DNA of 64,000 nucleotides from Mediterraneibacter massiliensis (GTDB lineage Bacteria; Bacillota; Clostridia; Lachnospirales; Lachnospiraceae): positions 237,295 through 301,294 of the forward strand of contig NZ_LN913001.1 in NCBI RefSeq assembly GCF_001487105.1. The letters are read 5' to 3'. Each line of letters begins with the position of its first letter. Position 1 is the first letter of the stretch. This document shows, in pieces, positions 9,961 through 18,020 of this stretch. The notes below the pieces were generated by a model. The model saw nothing but the letters and a program-made list of their open reading frames with translations, was not told the origin of the DNA and searched no databases. The translations under genes were made by a program, and so were the position numbers.

Positions 9961-10003
9961 CGAAAGAGAAGGATGTGCAGCAAGGCATATCTTTCTTTTT
10001 TTA
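9961..10003 (+). terminator. Terminator after the TPR gene
   Basis: AAAGAGAAGGATGTGC (9963-9978) pairs imperfectly with GCATATCTTTCTTT (9985-9998) and runs into a T-rich tract. It separates the TPR gene from the sporulation operon. Confidence 0.6.
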
Positions 10004-10028
10004 TGCAGCTTATAGGAGGAGTAGGATT

Positions 10029-10343
10029 ATGAAGTATCAAGTGCAGGAAAACTGCCTGACGATTTATCTGCCCAAGGAGGTAGATCACCACAATGCAGAG
10101 TCTATGAAAAAAGAAGCGGACAGAATTATAGAAAAGGATCATATTAAATATATCATTTTCGACTTTGCAGATACAGATTTTATGGATAGTTCGGGAATCG
10201 GCATCATCATGGGAAGATATAAAACGATCTGCCTGATCGGAGGAGAAATCTGGGCGGTGCATGCCAATAAAAGGATCCAGAAGATACTGACATTATCAGG
10301 GATGACAAAAATCATGCAGATATATGAGGAGGAAAAAATATGA
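10029..10343 (+). CDS. spoIIAA: Anti-sigma-F factor antagonist (STAS domain)
   Basis: A 104-residue STAS protein that, when unphosphorylated, frees sigma-F from SpoIIAB in the forespore. The phosphorylatable serine is in FMDSSGIGIIMGRY (Ser about 58). First gene of the classic three-gene operon, with a 4-base ATGA overlap with spoIIAB. I chose ATG 10029 because ATAGGAGGAGTAG precedes it; an upstream in-frame start at 9975 would run through the terminator hairpin. Confidence 0.95.
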   Translation: MKYQVQENCLTIYLPKEVDHHNAESMKKEADRIIEKDHIKYIIFDFADTDFMDSSGIGIIMGRYKTICLIGGEIWAVHANKRIQKILTLSGMTKIMQIYEEEKI

Positions 10344-10795
10344 AAAACACAAATGAAATGGAGATCATCTTTGACAGCCGTTCGTCAAATGAAGGGTTTG
10401 CCCGTGTGGCGGTGGCGTCTTTTATGACGCAGTTAAATCCTACCGTAGAGGAAGTCGCAGACGTAAAAACGGCTGTTTCAGAAGCTGTGACAAATGCAAT
10501 CATCCATGGGTATGAGAATGAGATACATAAAATCTCTATCGTATGCAGGATAGAGGAAAAGCAGATTTGTATCACAGTGGAGGATAAAGGCAGGGGTATA
10601 GAAAACGTGGAAGAGGCTATGCAGCCTATGTATACGACAAAGTCGGAAGCCGAACGTTCCGGCATGGGATTTGCTTTTATGGAGGCTTTTATGGACAGTG
10701 TAGAAGTGGCTTCAGAAGTCGGGAAAGGAACAAGGGTGAAAATGAAAAAAACAATTGGAAAAGGAAGGGAGTCATGGATCACACAATCGCTCTGA
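10340..10795 (+). CDS. spoIIAB: Anti-sigma-F factor / serine kinase
   Basis: A 151-residue GHKL-fold kinase that holds sigma-F inactive and phosphorylates SpoIIAA. The N box VSEAVTNAIIHGY (about 46-58), EDKGRGIENVEEA and ERSGMGFAFMEAFMDSVEV form the ATP site. The gene overlaps spoIIAA by 4 bases and sigF by 22 bases, so the three are translationally coupled. Length is normal. Confidence 0.95.
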   Translation: MKNTNEMEIIFDSRSSNEGFARVAVASFMTQLNPTVEEVADVKTAVSEAVTNAIIHGYENEIHKISIVCRIEEKQICITVEDKGRGIENVEEAMQPMYTTKSEAERSGMGFAFMEAFMDSVEVASEVGKGTRVKMKKTIGKGRESWITQSL

Positions 10796-11493
10796 TCAAA
10801 AAATCTCACGATGGGGATAAGAACGCGAGAGAAAGGCTGGTAGAGGAAAATATCGGACTGGTCTGGTGTGTGGTGAAACGATTTTATGGCAGAGGTACGG
10901 AGACAGAAGATCTGTTTCAGATAGGCAGTATCGGACTTTTAAAGGCTATCGACAAGTTCGATCTGTCTTACGATGTAAAATTTTCTACCTATGCCGTGCC
11001 TATGATCTCGGGAGAAATTAAAAGATTCCTGAGAGATGATGGAATGATCAAAGTAAGCCGTTCTCTAAAGGAACTGTCCTATAAAAGCTTTCAGGTGAGA
11101 GAAGAATTGACAGTTCAGCTTGGAAGAGAGCCTACTTTGGAAGAACTTGCGGATAAAATGCAGGTGGAAAAAGAAGAGATCGTGCAGGCGATGGAAGCAG
11201 GCTGTGAGGTGGAATCCCTTTACCGAACGGTCTATCAGAAAGAAGGAAGTGAAATACGGCTTTTGGACAAGCTGGAAGAAAAGGAACAGAAAGAGGAAAA
11301 AATACTAGATACCATGCTTTTAAAACAGCTGCTAGAAACGCTTGAAAGTCAAGAGAGACAACTAATCTATCTGCGGTATTTCGCAGATAAGACCCAGGCG
11401 GAGGTTGGGAAAATATTGGGGATCTCACAAGTACAGGTGTCCAGAATGGAGAAAAAGATCATGGAACATTTGCGAAGATCGAGCAGACAGTAA
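10774..11493 (+). CDS. sigF: RNA polymerase sporulation sigma factor F
   Basis: A 239-residue sigma-70 member with region 2 (GTETEDLFQIGSIGLLKAIDKFD, then STYAVPMISGEIKRFLRDDG) and a region 4 helix-turn-helix (TQAEVGKILGISQVQVSRME). Drives early forespore transcription. Start ATG 10774 lies inside the end of spoIIAB with GGAAGGGAG upstream. The operon context (SpoIIAA, SpoIIAB) separates it from sigma-G. Confidence 0.94.
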   Translation: MDHTIALIKKSHDGDKNARERLVEENIGLVWCVVKRFYGRGTETEDLFQIGSIGLLKAIDKFDLSYDVKFSTYAVPMISGEIKRFLRDDGMIKVSRSLKELSYKSFQVREELTVQLGREPTLEELADKMQVEKEEIVQAMEAGCEVESLYRTVYQKEGSEIRLLDKLEEKEQKEEKILDTMLLKQLLETLESQERQLIYLRYFADKTQAEVGKILGISQVQVSRMEKKIMEHLRRSSRQ

Positions 11494-11593
11494 AATAGAA
11501 AATATGTATGAAGAGAAACAAAAAATATATCCTGTACCACAAAAATGCGCTGCGAGGATGTATAATCCGGGACAGATATCAGATACTACCTGT

Positions 11594-11615
11594 AGATCCT
11601 GTATCAGATACAGGA
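11594..11615 (+). other. Hairpin between sigF and the small membrane gene
   Basis: TCCTGTATC and GATACAGGA form a perfect 9-bp stem with a one-to-few-base loop at about 11596-11614 in the 150-base gap after sigF. There is no T tract, so it is not an obvious terminator; it may be an mRNA processing or stability structure. Confidence 0.45.
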
Positions 11616-11643
11616 CGGGGAAAAGGAAAGGATAGGTGGCGAA

Positions 11644-11802
11644 ATGGGACAGGGAAACAAAAAGGTTTGGTTATGTCTGCTTGCTGTTGTATTGACAGCG
11701 GTCGTGGTGGGAGCAGTCTATTATTATAACAGTGCAGAACGAAAGAACAGCAGTGAAGGAGTTCTGATCCGGGAGACGGAGGTGTGGGAGTATGTCGTCT
11801 GA
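11644..11802 (+). CDS. Small single-pass membrane protein in the sporulation operon (52 aa)
   Basis: ATG 11644 opens a 52-codon frame: a short basic head (MGQGNKKVW), one hydrophobic helix (about 9-27, CLLAVVLTAVVVGAV), then a polar tail. Its stop (TGA 11800-11802) overlaps the start of spoVAA at 11792 by 11 bases. This tight overlap between sigF and spoVAA supports a real forespore-expressed gene. No family recognised; upstream GATAGGTGGCGAA gives a weak binding site. Confidence 0.55.
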   Translation: MGQGNKKVWLCLLAVVLTAVVVGAVYYYNSAERKNSSEGVLIRETEVWEYVV

Positions 11803-12454
11803 TCAGATTCTCTATATCAAAGGAGATAGAAATGTAGAGGTGAGCAAACAGGACGTCACATTAGGGGATATCCTTTCTTTTGAATGCAGCAACAAAACGT
11901 GGCTTCCAAAAGTGAAAGCTTTGCGGATTTTGAAGATCCGCAAACAGGGCAGACAGCGGTTTGTTATTTCTATATTAAAGATCATTGCCTGTATCCATGA
12001 AGCATATCCCGGACTGGAGATACAAAATTTAGGTGAGCAGGATATTATTGTGACCTATGAGGAGCAGAAAACACCGGCTTTTTTTTGGCATATCGCAAAG
12101 ACAGCCATGGTAGTACTCATTACATTTAGCGGCGCCGCATTTTCCATCATGGCGTTTAATAATGATGTGAATGTATCAAAATTGTTTGGGCAGATCTACG
12201 AGCTGGCAACCGGAAAAACCACAGATGGATTTACGATTCTGGAAGTGTCATATTCCGTCGGGATCACGATAGGGATCCTGATATTTTTCAACCACATTGG
12301 CAGAAAACGTTTTATGGTAGATCCGACGCCGATGGAAATACAGATGCGTCTTTATGAAAATGACATACAGACGACCTTGATAGAAGATGCGTCCAGAAAG
12401 GAGGAAGAATTGGATGTGGGGCAGTCAGATCCTTTTGGCGGTCATCGGTCTTAG
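11792..12454 (+). CDS. spoVAA: Stage V sporulation protein AA
   Basis: A 220-residue protein with a soluble N-terminal domain (about 1-90, MSSDQILYIKGDRNVEVSKQ) followed by two membrane segments (about 105-125 and 150-170). Length and layout match SpoVAA, a member of the group that moves dipicolinic acid into the spore. GGAGACGGAGGTG precedes the start. It overlaps spoVAB by 41 bases. spoVAC-spoVAF do not follow here and must be elsewhere or absent. Confidence 0.88.
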   Translation: MSSDQILYIKGDRNVEVSKQDVTLGDILSFECSNKTWLPKVKALRILKIRKQGRQRFVISILKIIACIHEAYPGLEIQNLGEQDIIVTYEEQKTPAFFWHIAKTAMVVLITFSGAAFSIMAFNNDVNVSKLFGQIYELATGKTTDGFTILEVSYSVGITIGILIFFNHIGRKRFMVDPTPMEIQMRLYENDIQTTLIEDASRKEEELDVGQSDPFGGHRS

Positions 12455-12830
12455 CGCAGGTATCGTGGTAGCCGGAGGGCTTTTTTCTTTTATCATAGAA
12501 TTGGGAGTCGTCGCGGATTTTGCAGATCGTACGCACACGGCGGATAAAATACTTCTGTATGAGGACAGTGTTGCTTTTGGCGGGATACTTGGGAACCTGT
12601 TTTTGATTTTTCAGATAGAAATCCCGTATATGAAATGGCTGCTTCCGGTATTCGGGCTTATGGCCGGAATTTTTGTGGGATGTTGGGCGATGGCGCTGGC
12701 GGAAATATTGAATGTATTTCCGGTCTTTATACGGCGGGTGAAGATCGTAAGATACATCCCATTATTTATAGCAGGTATGGCGATTGGCAAAGGCCTGGGA
12801 GCTTGTCTGTTCTTTTCTATGAGATGGTAG
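12414..12830 (+). CDS. spoVAB: Stage V sporulation protein AB
   Basis: A 138-residue, almost wholly hydrophobic protein with about four membrane helices (for example AVIGLSAGIVVAGGLFSFII, and LFIAGMAIGKGLGACLFF at the end). AAAGGAGGAAGAATTGG precedes ATG 12414, which fixes the start inside the end of spoVAA. Last gene of the sigma-F operon here; expected in the forespore inner membrane with SpoVAA. Confidence 0.87.
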   Translation: MWGSQILLAVIGLSAGIVVAGGLFSFIIELGVVADFADRTHTADKILLYEDSVAFGGILGNLFLIFQIEIPYMKWLLPVFGLMAGIFVGCWAMALAEILNVFPVFIRRVKIVRYIPLFIAGMAIGKGLGACLFFSMRW

Positions 12831-12902
12831 ATATTTTCCTTATATTGTACAGATACCTACGATCCTATGCTTTCTAGCTCTGTGCGAAAAGAAGAAAGGG
12901 AC

Positions 12903-12949
12903 AGAACTGTCACAGTGAACTTGGAAAGAACTGTCACAGTGAACTTGGA
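12903..12949 (+). repeat. Two tandem 23-bp repeats abutting a promoter
   Basis: AGAACTGTCACAGTGAACTT plus GGA occurs at 12903-12925 and again, identical, at 12927-12949 (period 24). Each copy holds the dyad ACTGTCACAGT. The second copy ends 4 bases before the -35 box of the nucleoside-importer promoter, the usual place for an activator site. Confidence 0.8.
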
Positions 12950-12952
12950 CTA

Positions 12953-12981
12953 TTGACTTCTGGAATATTTGGGTGTACAAT
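12953..12981 (+). promoter_or_regulatory. Sigma-A promoter of the nucleoside ABC operon
   Basis: TTGACT (12953-12958) and TACAAT (12976-12981) are 17 bases apart. Tandem repeats lie directly upstream, and a terminator-like hairpin lies in the roughly 100-base leader. Confidence 0.75.
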
Positions 12982-12998
12982 TTTAGGCGTAAACATAA

Positions 12999-13042
12999 GG
13001 CTATCCACAATGCAGTACAACATTCGGATAGCTGTTTTTTTT
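12999..13042 (+). terminator. Attenuator-like hairpin in the leader of the BMP lipoprotein gene
   Basis: GGCTATCC (12999-13006) pairs with GGATAGCT (13026-13033) and is followed by eight T residues (13035-13042). It falls between the promoter at 12953-12981 and the start codon at 13090, so it is either a leader attenuator or the end of a short transcript. I see no purine-riboswitch core around it. Confidence 0.6.
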
Positions 13043-13089
13043 CTGTGGGAAGCCCTATGGAAAAGATTTATAAAGGAGGAAAAGAGCAT

Positions 13090-14259
13090 ATGAAAAAGAA
13101 AGTATTAAGTGCAGTCCTTAGTGCAGTCATGGTTATCGGCATGTTAGCAGGCTGCGGAGCACCGGCAGCAGAGTCAGGCGGTTCTGATGATGCTAAAAAA
13201 ACAGAGAAATCAGAAGGGATCGCAAAGGAAGATATTAAAGTAGGATTTGTGCATATTTCTGATCCAAGTGATATGGGATATACGTATAATCACGATCTTG
13301 GTACACAGGAAATGCAGAAGGAATTAGGTCTTTCAGATGAGCAGATCGTAAATAAATACAATGTACCGGAAGGCGCAGAATGTGATACAGCTCTGCGCGA
13401 ATTGGTTGACGCAGGATGCAACATTATTTTCGCAACAAGCTTTGGGTATGAGGATTATGTGAAAGAAGTCGCAGCAGAATATCCAGATATAGAGTTCTGC
13501 CACGCAACAGGCCTTCAGGCAAAAGAAGCAGGACTGGACAATTTCCACAATTATTTTGCGTCTATTTATGAAGGACGTTATCTGGCAGGAATCGCAGCAG
13601 GCATGAAGACAGAAAGCAATAAACTTGGCTATGTTGCTGCTTTCCCGTTTGCAGAGGTGATCAGCGGATATACAGCGTTCTATCTTGGAGCAAAAAGTGT
13701 AAATCCGGATGTGACAATGGATATCATGTATACGAACTCATGGAATGACCCAACTGTAGAATCTCAGGTGGCAAAAGCGTTGATCGAGCGCGGATGTGAC
13801 GTTGTCTCACAGCATTCTGACTCTACGGCTCCGGCTACAACGGCAGAGGAAAACGGCGTATGGCAGGTTGGATATAACAATGATATGATCGAGGCAGCTC
13901 CGGATGCTTCTTTGATCTCTCCACGTATTGACTGGGGTATCTATGTAACAGAAGCAGTACAGGCAGTGATCGATGGAAAAGAAATTCCGTTAGACTGGTG
14001 TAAAGGATATAAAGACGGTGCTGTTTATCTTTCTCCGTTAAATGAGAAGATCGCGGCAGAAGGCACGCAGGAAGCAATCGATAAAGCGGCTGCTGCTATT
14101 GAATCAGGCGAACTTCATGTATTTGCAGGTCCACTTAAAGGCGTGACTCCGGATGGCGAAGAATATGAAGTAAAAGAAGGCGAATATTATCATGAGCAGG
14201 AAGAACAGTCCGCACCATCTTGGCTGTATATCATTGACGGATGTAATGTGGTGGAATAG
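13090..14259 (+). CDS. BMP-family ABC substrate-binding lipoprotein (nucleoside importer)
   Basis: A 389-residue lipoprotein: the signal peptide ends in the lipobox MLAGCG (Cys about 22), a Ser/Ala/Lys linker follows, then a BMP/PnrA-type binding domain (IKVGFVHISDPSDMGYTYNHDLGT..., ASIYEGRYLAGIAAGMKTESNKLGYVAAFP). The family binds purine nucleosides and feeds Rbs-like ABC importers, and the next three genes supply that machinery. ATG 13090 follows AAAGGAGGAAAAGAG; an upstream frame to 12973 has no binding site. Ligand is inferred from the family. Confidence 0.88.
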   Translation: MKKKVLSAVLSAVMVIGMLAGCGAPAAESGGSDDAKKTEKSEGIAKEDIKVGFVHISDPSDMGYTYNHDLGTQEMQKELGLSDEQIVNKYNVPEGAECDTALRELVDAGCNIIFATSFGYEDYVKEVAAEYPDIEFCHATGLQAKEAGLDNFHNYFASIYEGRYLAGIAAGMKTESNKLGYVAAFPFAEVISGYTAFYLGAKSVNPDVTMDIMYTNSWNDPTVESQVAKALIERGCDVVSQHSDSTAPATTAEENGVWQVGYNNDMIEAAPDASLISPRIDWGIYVTEAVQAVIDGKEIPLDWCKGYKDGAVYLSPLNEKIAAEGTQEAIDKAAAAIESGELHVFAGPLKGVTPDGEEYEVKEGEYYHEQEEQSAPSWLYIIDGCNVVE

Positions 14260-14286
14260 TCTGCGCACATGCTAACGATTTAGGTA

Positions 14287-14316
14287 GGAAGGGTGCCGGT
14301 TTTTCGGCACCTTTCC
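14287..14316 (+). terminator. Partial terminator / hairpin after the lipoprotein gene
   Basis: GGAAGGGTGCCG and CGGCACCTTTCC form a 12-bp stem without a strong T tract. Such a hairpin between a binding-protein gene and its transporter genes often protects the upstream mRNA and lowers downstream expression. Confidence 0.6.
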
Positions 14317-14375
14317 ATTTGTATATGGAGGCTGAACACCGGTATACATAAGAGAATCTAAAGGAGGGTGAAGAA

Positions 14376-15935
14376 TTGGGTGAGACGATAGAATATGCTG
14401 TAAAAATGCATGGCGTTACAAAGACATTTGGAAAAGTGATCGCCAATAAGGATGTAAATCTGGAGCTAAAAAAAGGAGAGATCCTGGCGCTCCTAGGAGA
14501 AAATGGAAGCGGCAAGACGACTTTGATGAATATGCTTTCAGGAATTTACTTCCCTGACCATGGAGAGATCCATGTAAATGGAAAGGCAGTTATGATCCGT
14601 TCGCCCAGAGATGCATTTTCTCTTGGAATTGGAATGATCCATCAGCACTTTAAACTGGTAGATGTCCTGACAGCGGCAGAGAATATTGTCCTGGGACTGG
14701 AAGGAAAAGCCGTGGTAAACAGGAAAGAAGTGAATCAAAAAGTAGCGCAGCTTGCGGATCGTTACGGATTTGAAATGGAACCGGCGAAAAAAGTCTACAA
14801 TATGTCTGTGTCTGAGAAACAAACAGTAGAAATACTAAAAGTCCTGTACAGAGGGGCAGATATCCTTATCTTAGACGAGCCCACGGCTGTTCTGACGCCG
14901 CAGGAGACGGATAAGCTGTTTGCAGTGCTGAAAAATATGAAAGAAGATGGAAAATCTATCATCATTATAACGCATAAGCTGCAGGAAGTGCTGGCAATCT
15001 CGGATCGTGTCGCTATCTTGCGAAAAGGAGAATATATCGGAGTGGTGGATACGGCAGAGACGGATCAGGCACAGCTTACAGAAATGATGGTGGGGCGTCC
15101 GATCAGTCTGGAGATTGAGCGGGCACGGACAGAACGAGGACCGGAGCGGCTCCAGGTAATCGATCTGACTTGTCTGAACGGAGATGGCGTAAAAGCGCTG
15201 GATAATGTCTCTTTTAATGCATATGGAGGAGAAATCCTGGGAGTGGCAGGTATTGCGGGAAGCGGACAGAAAGAACTATGTGAGGTGATCGCAGGACTGT
15301 ATCCTTCAATAGGTGGTTCCGTTCTCTACAACGGCAGCAATGATGACGGAGAAGTCAAAGAGAGGATACTCGGGCTGAAACCGGATGAGATCGTGAAAAA
15401 AGGGATTTCTATGGCGTTTGTGCCGGAGGACAGGCTGGGAATGGGTCTGGTCGCCAACATGGATATGACGGATAATTGTCTGCTGCGTAGTTATAAGAGT
15501 AAAAAAGGGATGTTCGTAGACCGAAAAGCACCGCGTGAGCTGGCAAAGAAACTGATCGGAGATCTGGAGATCGTTACGCCGGGGGTGGAAACTCCTGTGG
15601 GACGACTGTCAGGGGGAAATGTGCAGAAGGTGCTCCTGGGAAGAGAAATTGCATGCAATCCATCCGTGCTGATCGTGGCATATCCTGTGCGGGGACTGGA
15701 TATCAACTCCTCCTATCGTATTTACGATCTGTTGAATGAGCAAAAGAAAAAGGGTGTGGCAGTCATCTTTATAGGCGAAGATCTGGATGTACTGATGCAG
15801 CTTTCTGACCGGATCATGGTCATGTGCGGCGGAAAAGTCAGTGGGATCGTCGATCCTCGTGAAGTTACGAAAGAAGAGATAGGGCTTATGATGATACATA
15901 CAGAAACAGCAAAAGAAAAGGAGGTGGGCGCATGA
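14376..15935 (+). CDS. ABC transporter ATP-binding protein, nucleoside importer
   Basis: A 519-residue tandem ATPase of the RbsA/NupA kind. The first half has an intact Walker A (LLGENGSGKTT, about 40-50), a MSVSEKQTVEILK signature and ILDEPTAVLTP. The second half has a degenerate P-loop (GIAGSGQKEL) but a full LSGGNVQKVLLGRE signature, as usual for this family. Walker B in the second half reads LIVAYPVRGLD. The start is TTG 14376, chosen because AAAGGAGGGTG sits 8 bases before it. ATGA overlap with the first permease. Confidence 0.92.
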   Translation: MGETIEYAVKMHGVTKTFGKVIANKDVNLELKKGEILALLGENGSGKTTLMNMLSGIYFPDHGEIHVNGKAVMIRSPRDAFSLGIGMIHQHFKLVDVLTAAENIVLGLEGKAVVNRKEVNQKVAQLADRYGFEMEPAKKVYNMSVSEKQTVEILKVLYRGADILILDEPTAVLTPQETDKLFAVLKNMKEDGKSIIIITHKLQEVLAISDRVAILRKGEYIGVVDTAETDQAQLTEMMVGRPISLEIERARTERGPERLQVIDLTCLNGDGVKALDNVSFNAYGGEILGVAGIAGSGQKELCEVIAGLYPSIGGSVLYNGSNDDGEVKERILGLKPDEIVKKGISMAFVPEDRLGMGLVANMDMTDNCLLRSYKSKKGMFVDRKAPRELAKKLIGDLEIVTPGVETPVGRLSGGNVQKVLLGREIACNPSVLIVAYPVRGLDINSSYRIYDLLNEQKKKGVAVIFIGEDLDVLMQLSDRIMVMCGGKVSGIVDPREVTKEEIGLMMIHTETAKEKEVGA

Positions 15936-17029
15936 GTGCAGGCACAGGACAAAGAAAAGAACCTCTTATCCGTATGGTGAAAAGAGATACACTGTCCCAG
16001 CAGAAGACCTGGGGGATTCGTGGAATTGCTTTTATTCTTTCCCTTGTGACAGGAGGACTTTTGATATTGGCTCTGGGACACAATCCGTTTTCCGTTTATG
16101 CTTCCATGGTAAAAGGAGCATGGGGTTCCCGTACTGTCATACATGAGACGATCAAGATTGCGGTACCACTTTTGATCACAGCTATTGGAATTTCTTTTGC
16201 TTTTAAGATGAAGTTCTGGAATATAGGAGGAGAAGGACAGATATTGGTAGGAGCGGTGGCTGCAGGGGCGTTTGGATTGTTTACGGCCCATATCTTTCCG
16301 AAACTGCCTTTAGTGCTTCTTATGATGCTGGCGGCGATCGTGGCAGGAGGTATTTACGGTCTGCTTCCGGCTGTCTGTAAGGCGAAATGGGGGACAAATG
16401 AGACACTCTTTACCTTGATGCTGAACTACATAGCACTTGCTTTTGTTAAATACCTGATGAATGGCCCATGGAAAGCAGAAGGGAGCAGTTATCCGAAGAT
16501 TGGTATGCTCGTTCCGGGGGCAAGGCTGACAAAAGTATTCGGTGTCCATTGGGGTTGGATCCTTGCCTTACTCCTGGTTGCTGCGGCATATGTTTATTTC
16601 AATAAGACAAAACAGGGATATGAGATCGCTGTTGTCGGAGAAAGTAATAATACAGCACGGTATGCAGGGATTAATGTAAGCAAAGTATTTATCCGCACGA
16701 TGTTTCTTTCCGGTGCGCTGTGTGGTCTGGTGGGTATGCTGCAGTTTGCAGGCGCCGATTACACGATCACGGAGAGTACTGCCGGAGGCGTAGGATTTAC
16801 TGCCATTACAGTTGCCTGGCTGGCAAAAATGAATCCATTTGGCATGCTTGTCGTATCTGTATTCATTGCCATGCTTGAAAGAGGAGCGAATACCATACAG
16901 ACGAACTTCAAAATTCCGGCGTCAGCGTCTGATCTGCTGATCGGTATTATTTTGTTTTTCATGCTGGGATGTGAGTTTTTCATTTCTTATAGATTGATTC
17001 GCAGAGGAAAGGAGGAAACACATGCTTAG
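15932..17029 (+). CDS. ABC transporter permease, nucleoside importer (first)
   Basis: A 365-residue permease of the branched-chain/Rbs-like superfamily with about nine membrane helices. A long N-terminal cytoplasmic segment (about 30 residues) precedes the first helix. The EAA-type loop lies around QGYEIAVVGESNNTARYAGINV (about 229-250), where it should contact the ATPase. Overlaps the ATPase gene by 4 bases and the second permease gene by 8. Confidence 0.9.
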   Translation: MSAGTGQRKEPLIRMVKRDTLSQQKTWGIRGIAFILSLVTGGLLILALGHNPFSVYASMVKGAWGSRTVIHETIKIAVPLLITAIGISFAFKMKFWNIGGEGQILVGAVAAGAFGLFTAHIFPKLPLVLLMMLAAIVAGGIYGLLPAVCKAKWGTNETLFTLMLNYIALAFVKYLMNGPWKAEGSSYPKIGMLVPGARLTKVFGVHWGWILALLLVAAAYVYFNKTKQGYEIAVVGESNNTARYAGINVSKVFIRTMFLSGALCGLVGMLQFAGADYTITESTAGGVGFTAITVAWLAKMNPFGMLVVSVFIAMLERGANTIQTNFKIPASASDLLIGIILFFMLGCEFFISYRLIRRGKEETHA

Positions 17030-18014
17030 TACATTGAATAGTTTGTTTATCGCGGCAGTACTTGCGGGTACTCCACTTCTTTTAGGCGCTTTGGGAGAGA
17101 TACTGACAGAAAAGGCAGGAAATTTGAATCTTGGCGTAGAAGGTATGATGTTCATGGGAGCGATCACCGGACTTGCCGGTTCCTATTACTACGAACAGGG
17201 GGTGGTGAAGGCCGGAGGAAACCCCAACGGTGTCCTATCTGCTTTGATCGCACTGCTCGTTTCTTTTCTCGCAGGGGCTTTGGGGGCGTCTATTTACGCA
17301 TTTCTTACGATTTCTCTGCGGGCGAACCAGAATGTGACCGGTCTGACGCTGACGATATTTGGCACGGGTTTTGGGAATTTCTTTGGCGAATATATCGGAC
17401 AGAAAGCCGGTGGCTATGTGGCTGTATCAGAGGTGACGAAGAATGCATTTTCCAAACTGCATATTCCGGTATTATCGGATATACCGGTTCTTGGGAAATT
17501 GTTCTTTCAATATAACTGGGTCGTATATTTTGCTATCGCAGCTGCGATCATTTTAGGATGGATCTTCAACAAATCGAGGATTGGATTGAATTTGCGGGCA
17601 GTGGGAGAAGATCCGGCGACTGCGGATGCGGCAGGAATCTCCATCACAAAATATAAATATATCGCTACGATCATAGGCGGAGGGATCTGCGGGATCGGGG
17701 GTATGTATATGAGCATGGTCACGACATCTGGTGTGTGGGTGCATGGGTGCGTCAGCGGCTACGGCTGGCTTGCGGTTGCTTTGGTTATCTTTGCGACATG
17801 GAGTCCGGCAAGAGGAATTCTTGTGGCTCTCATTTTCGGCGGGCTGACGATTATGCGTATGTACGTAAACATTCCGGGACTGCCTGCGCAGATCTATGAC
17901 ATGCTGCCTTATGTAGCGACGATCGTTGTCCTGATCGCTACAAGCATGCGACAAAGCAAAGAACACGCACAGCCAAAAAGCTGCGGAAATAATTACTTTA
18001 GAGAAGAAAGATAA
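17022..18014 (+). CDS. ABC transporter permease, nucleoside importer (second)
   Basis: A 330-residue permease, partner of the preceding one. It opens with TLNSLFIAAVLAGTPLLLGALGEILTEKAGNLNLGVEGMM, characteristic of the second permease of BMP-type importers, and carries the ATPase-contact loop GLNLRAVGEDPATADAAGI (about 193-211). Last gene of the operon; a repeat element begins 6 bases after the stop, and I see no terminator before it. Confidence 0.9.
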   Translation: MLSTLNSLFIAAVLAGTPLLLGALGEILTEKAGNLNLGVEGMMFMGAITGLAGSYYYEQGVVKAGGNPNGVLSALIALLVSFLAGALGASIYAFLTISLRANQNVTGLTLTIFGTGFGNFFGEYIGQKAGGYVAVSEVTKNAFSKLHIPVLSDIPVLGKLFFQYNWVVYFAIAAAIILGWIFNKSRIGLNLRAVGEDPATADAAGISITKYKYIATIIGGGICGIGGMYMSMVTTSGVWVHGCVSGYGWLAVALVIFATWSPARGILVALIFGGLTIMRMYVNIPGLPAQIYDMLPYVATIVVLIATSMRQSKEHAQPKSCGNNYFREER

Positions 18015-18020
18015 GAGGAA

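Noticed and set aside
11508..11729. 73-codon frame MKRNKKYILYHKN overlapping the small membrane gene
   Set aside because: Out of frame with the better-supported 11644 gene, its C-terminus is low-quality sequence read in a shifted frame, and the RNA hairpin at 11596 lies inside it.
12903..12949. Tandem 23-bp repeat considered as a CRISPR start
   Set aside because: Only two copies with a one-base gap, no spacers and no cas genes; its place beside a -35 box fits a regulatory site.
12982..13089. Purine riboswitch before the BMP lipoprotein
   Set aside because: The conserved three-way-junction core is not visible; only a simple hairpin with a T tract can be supported.
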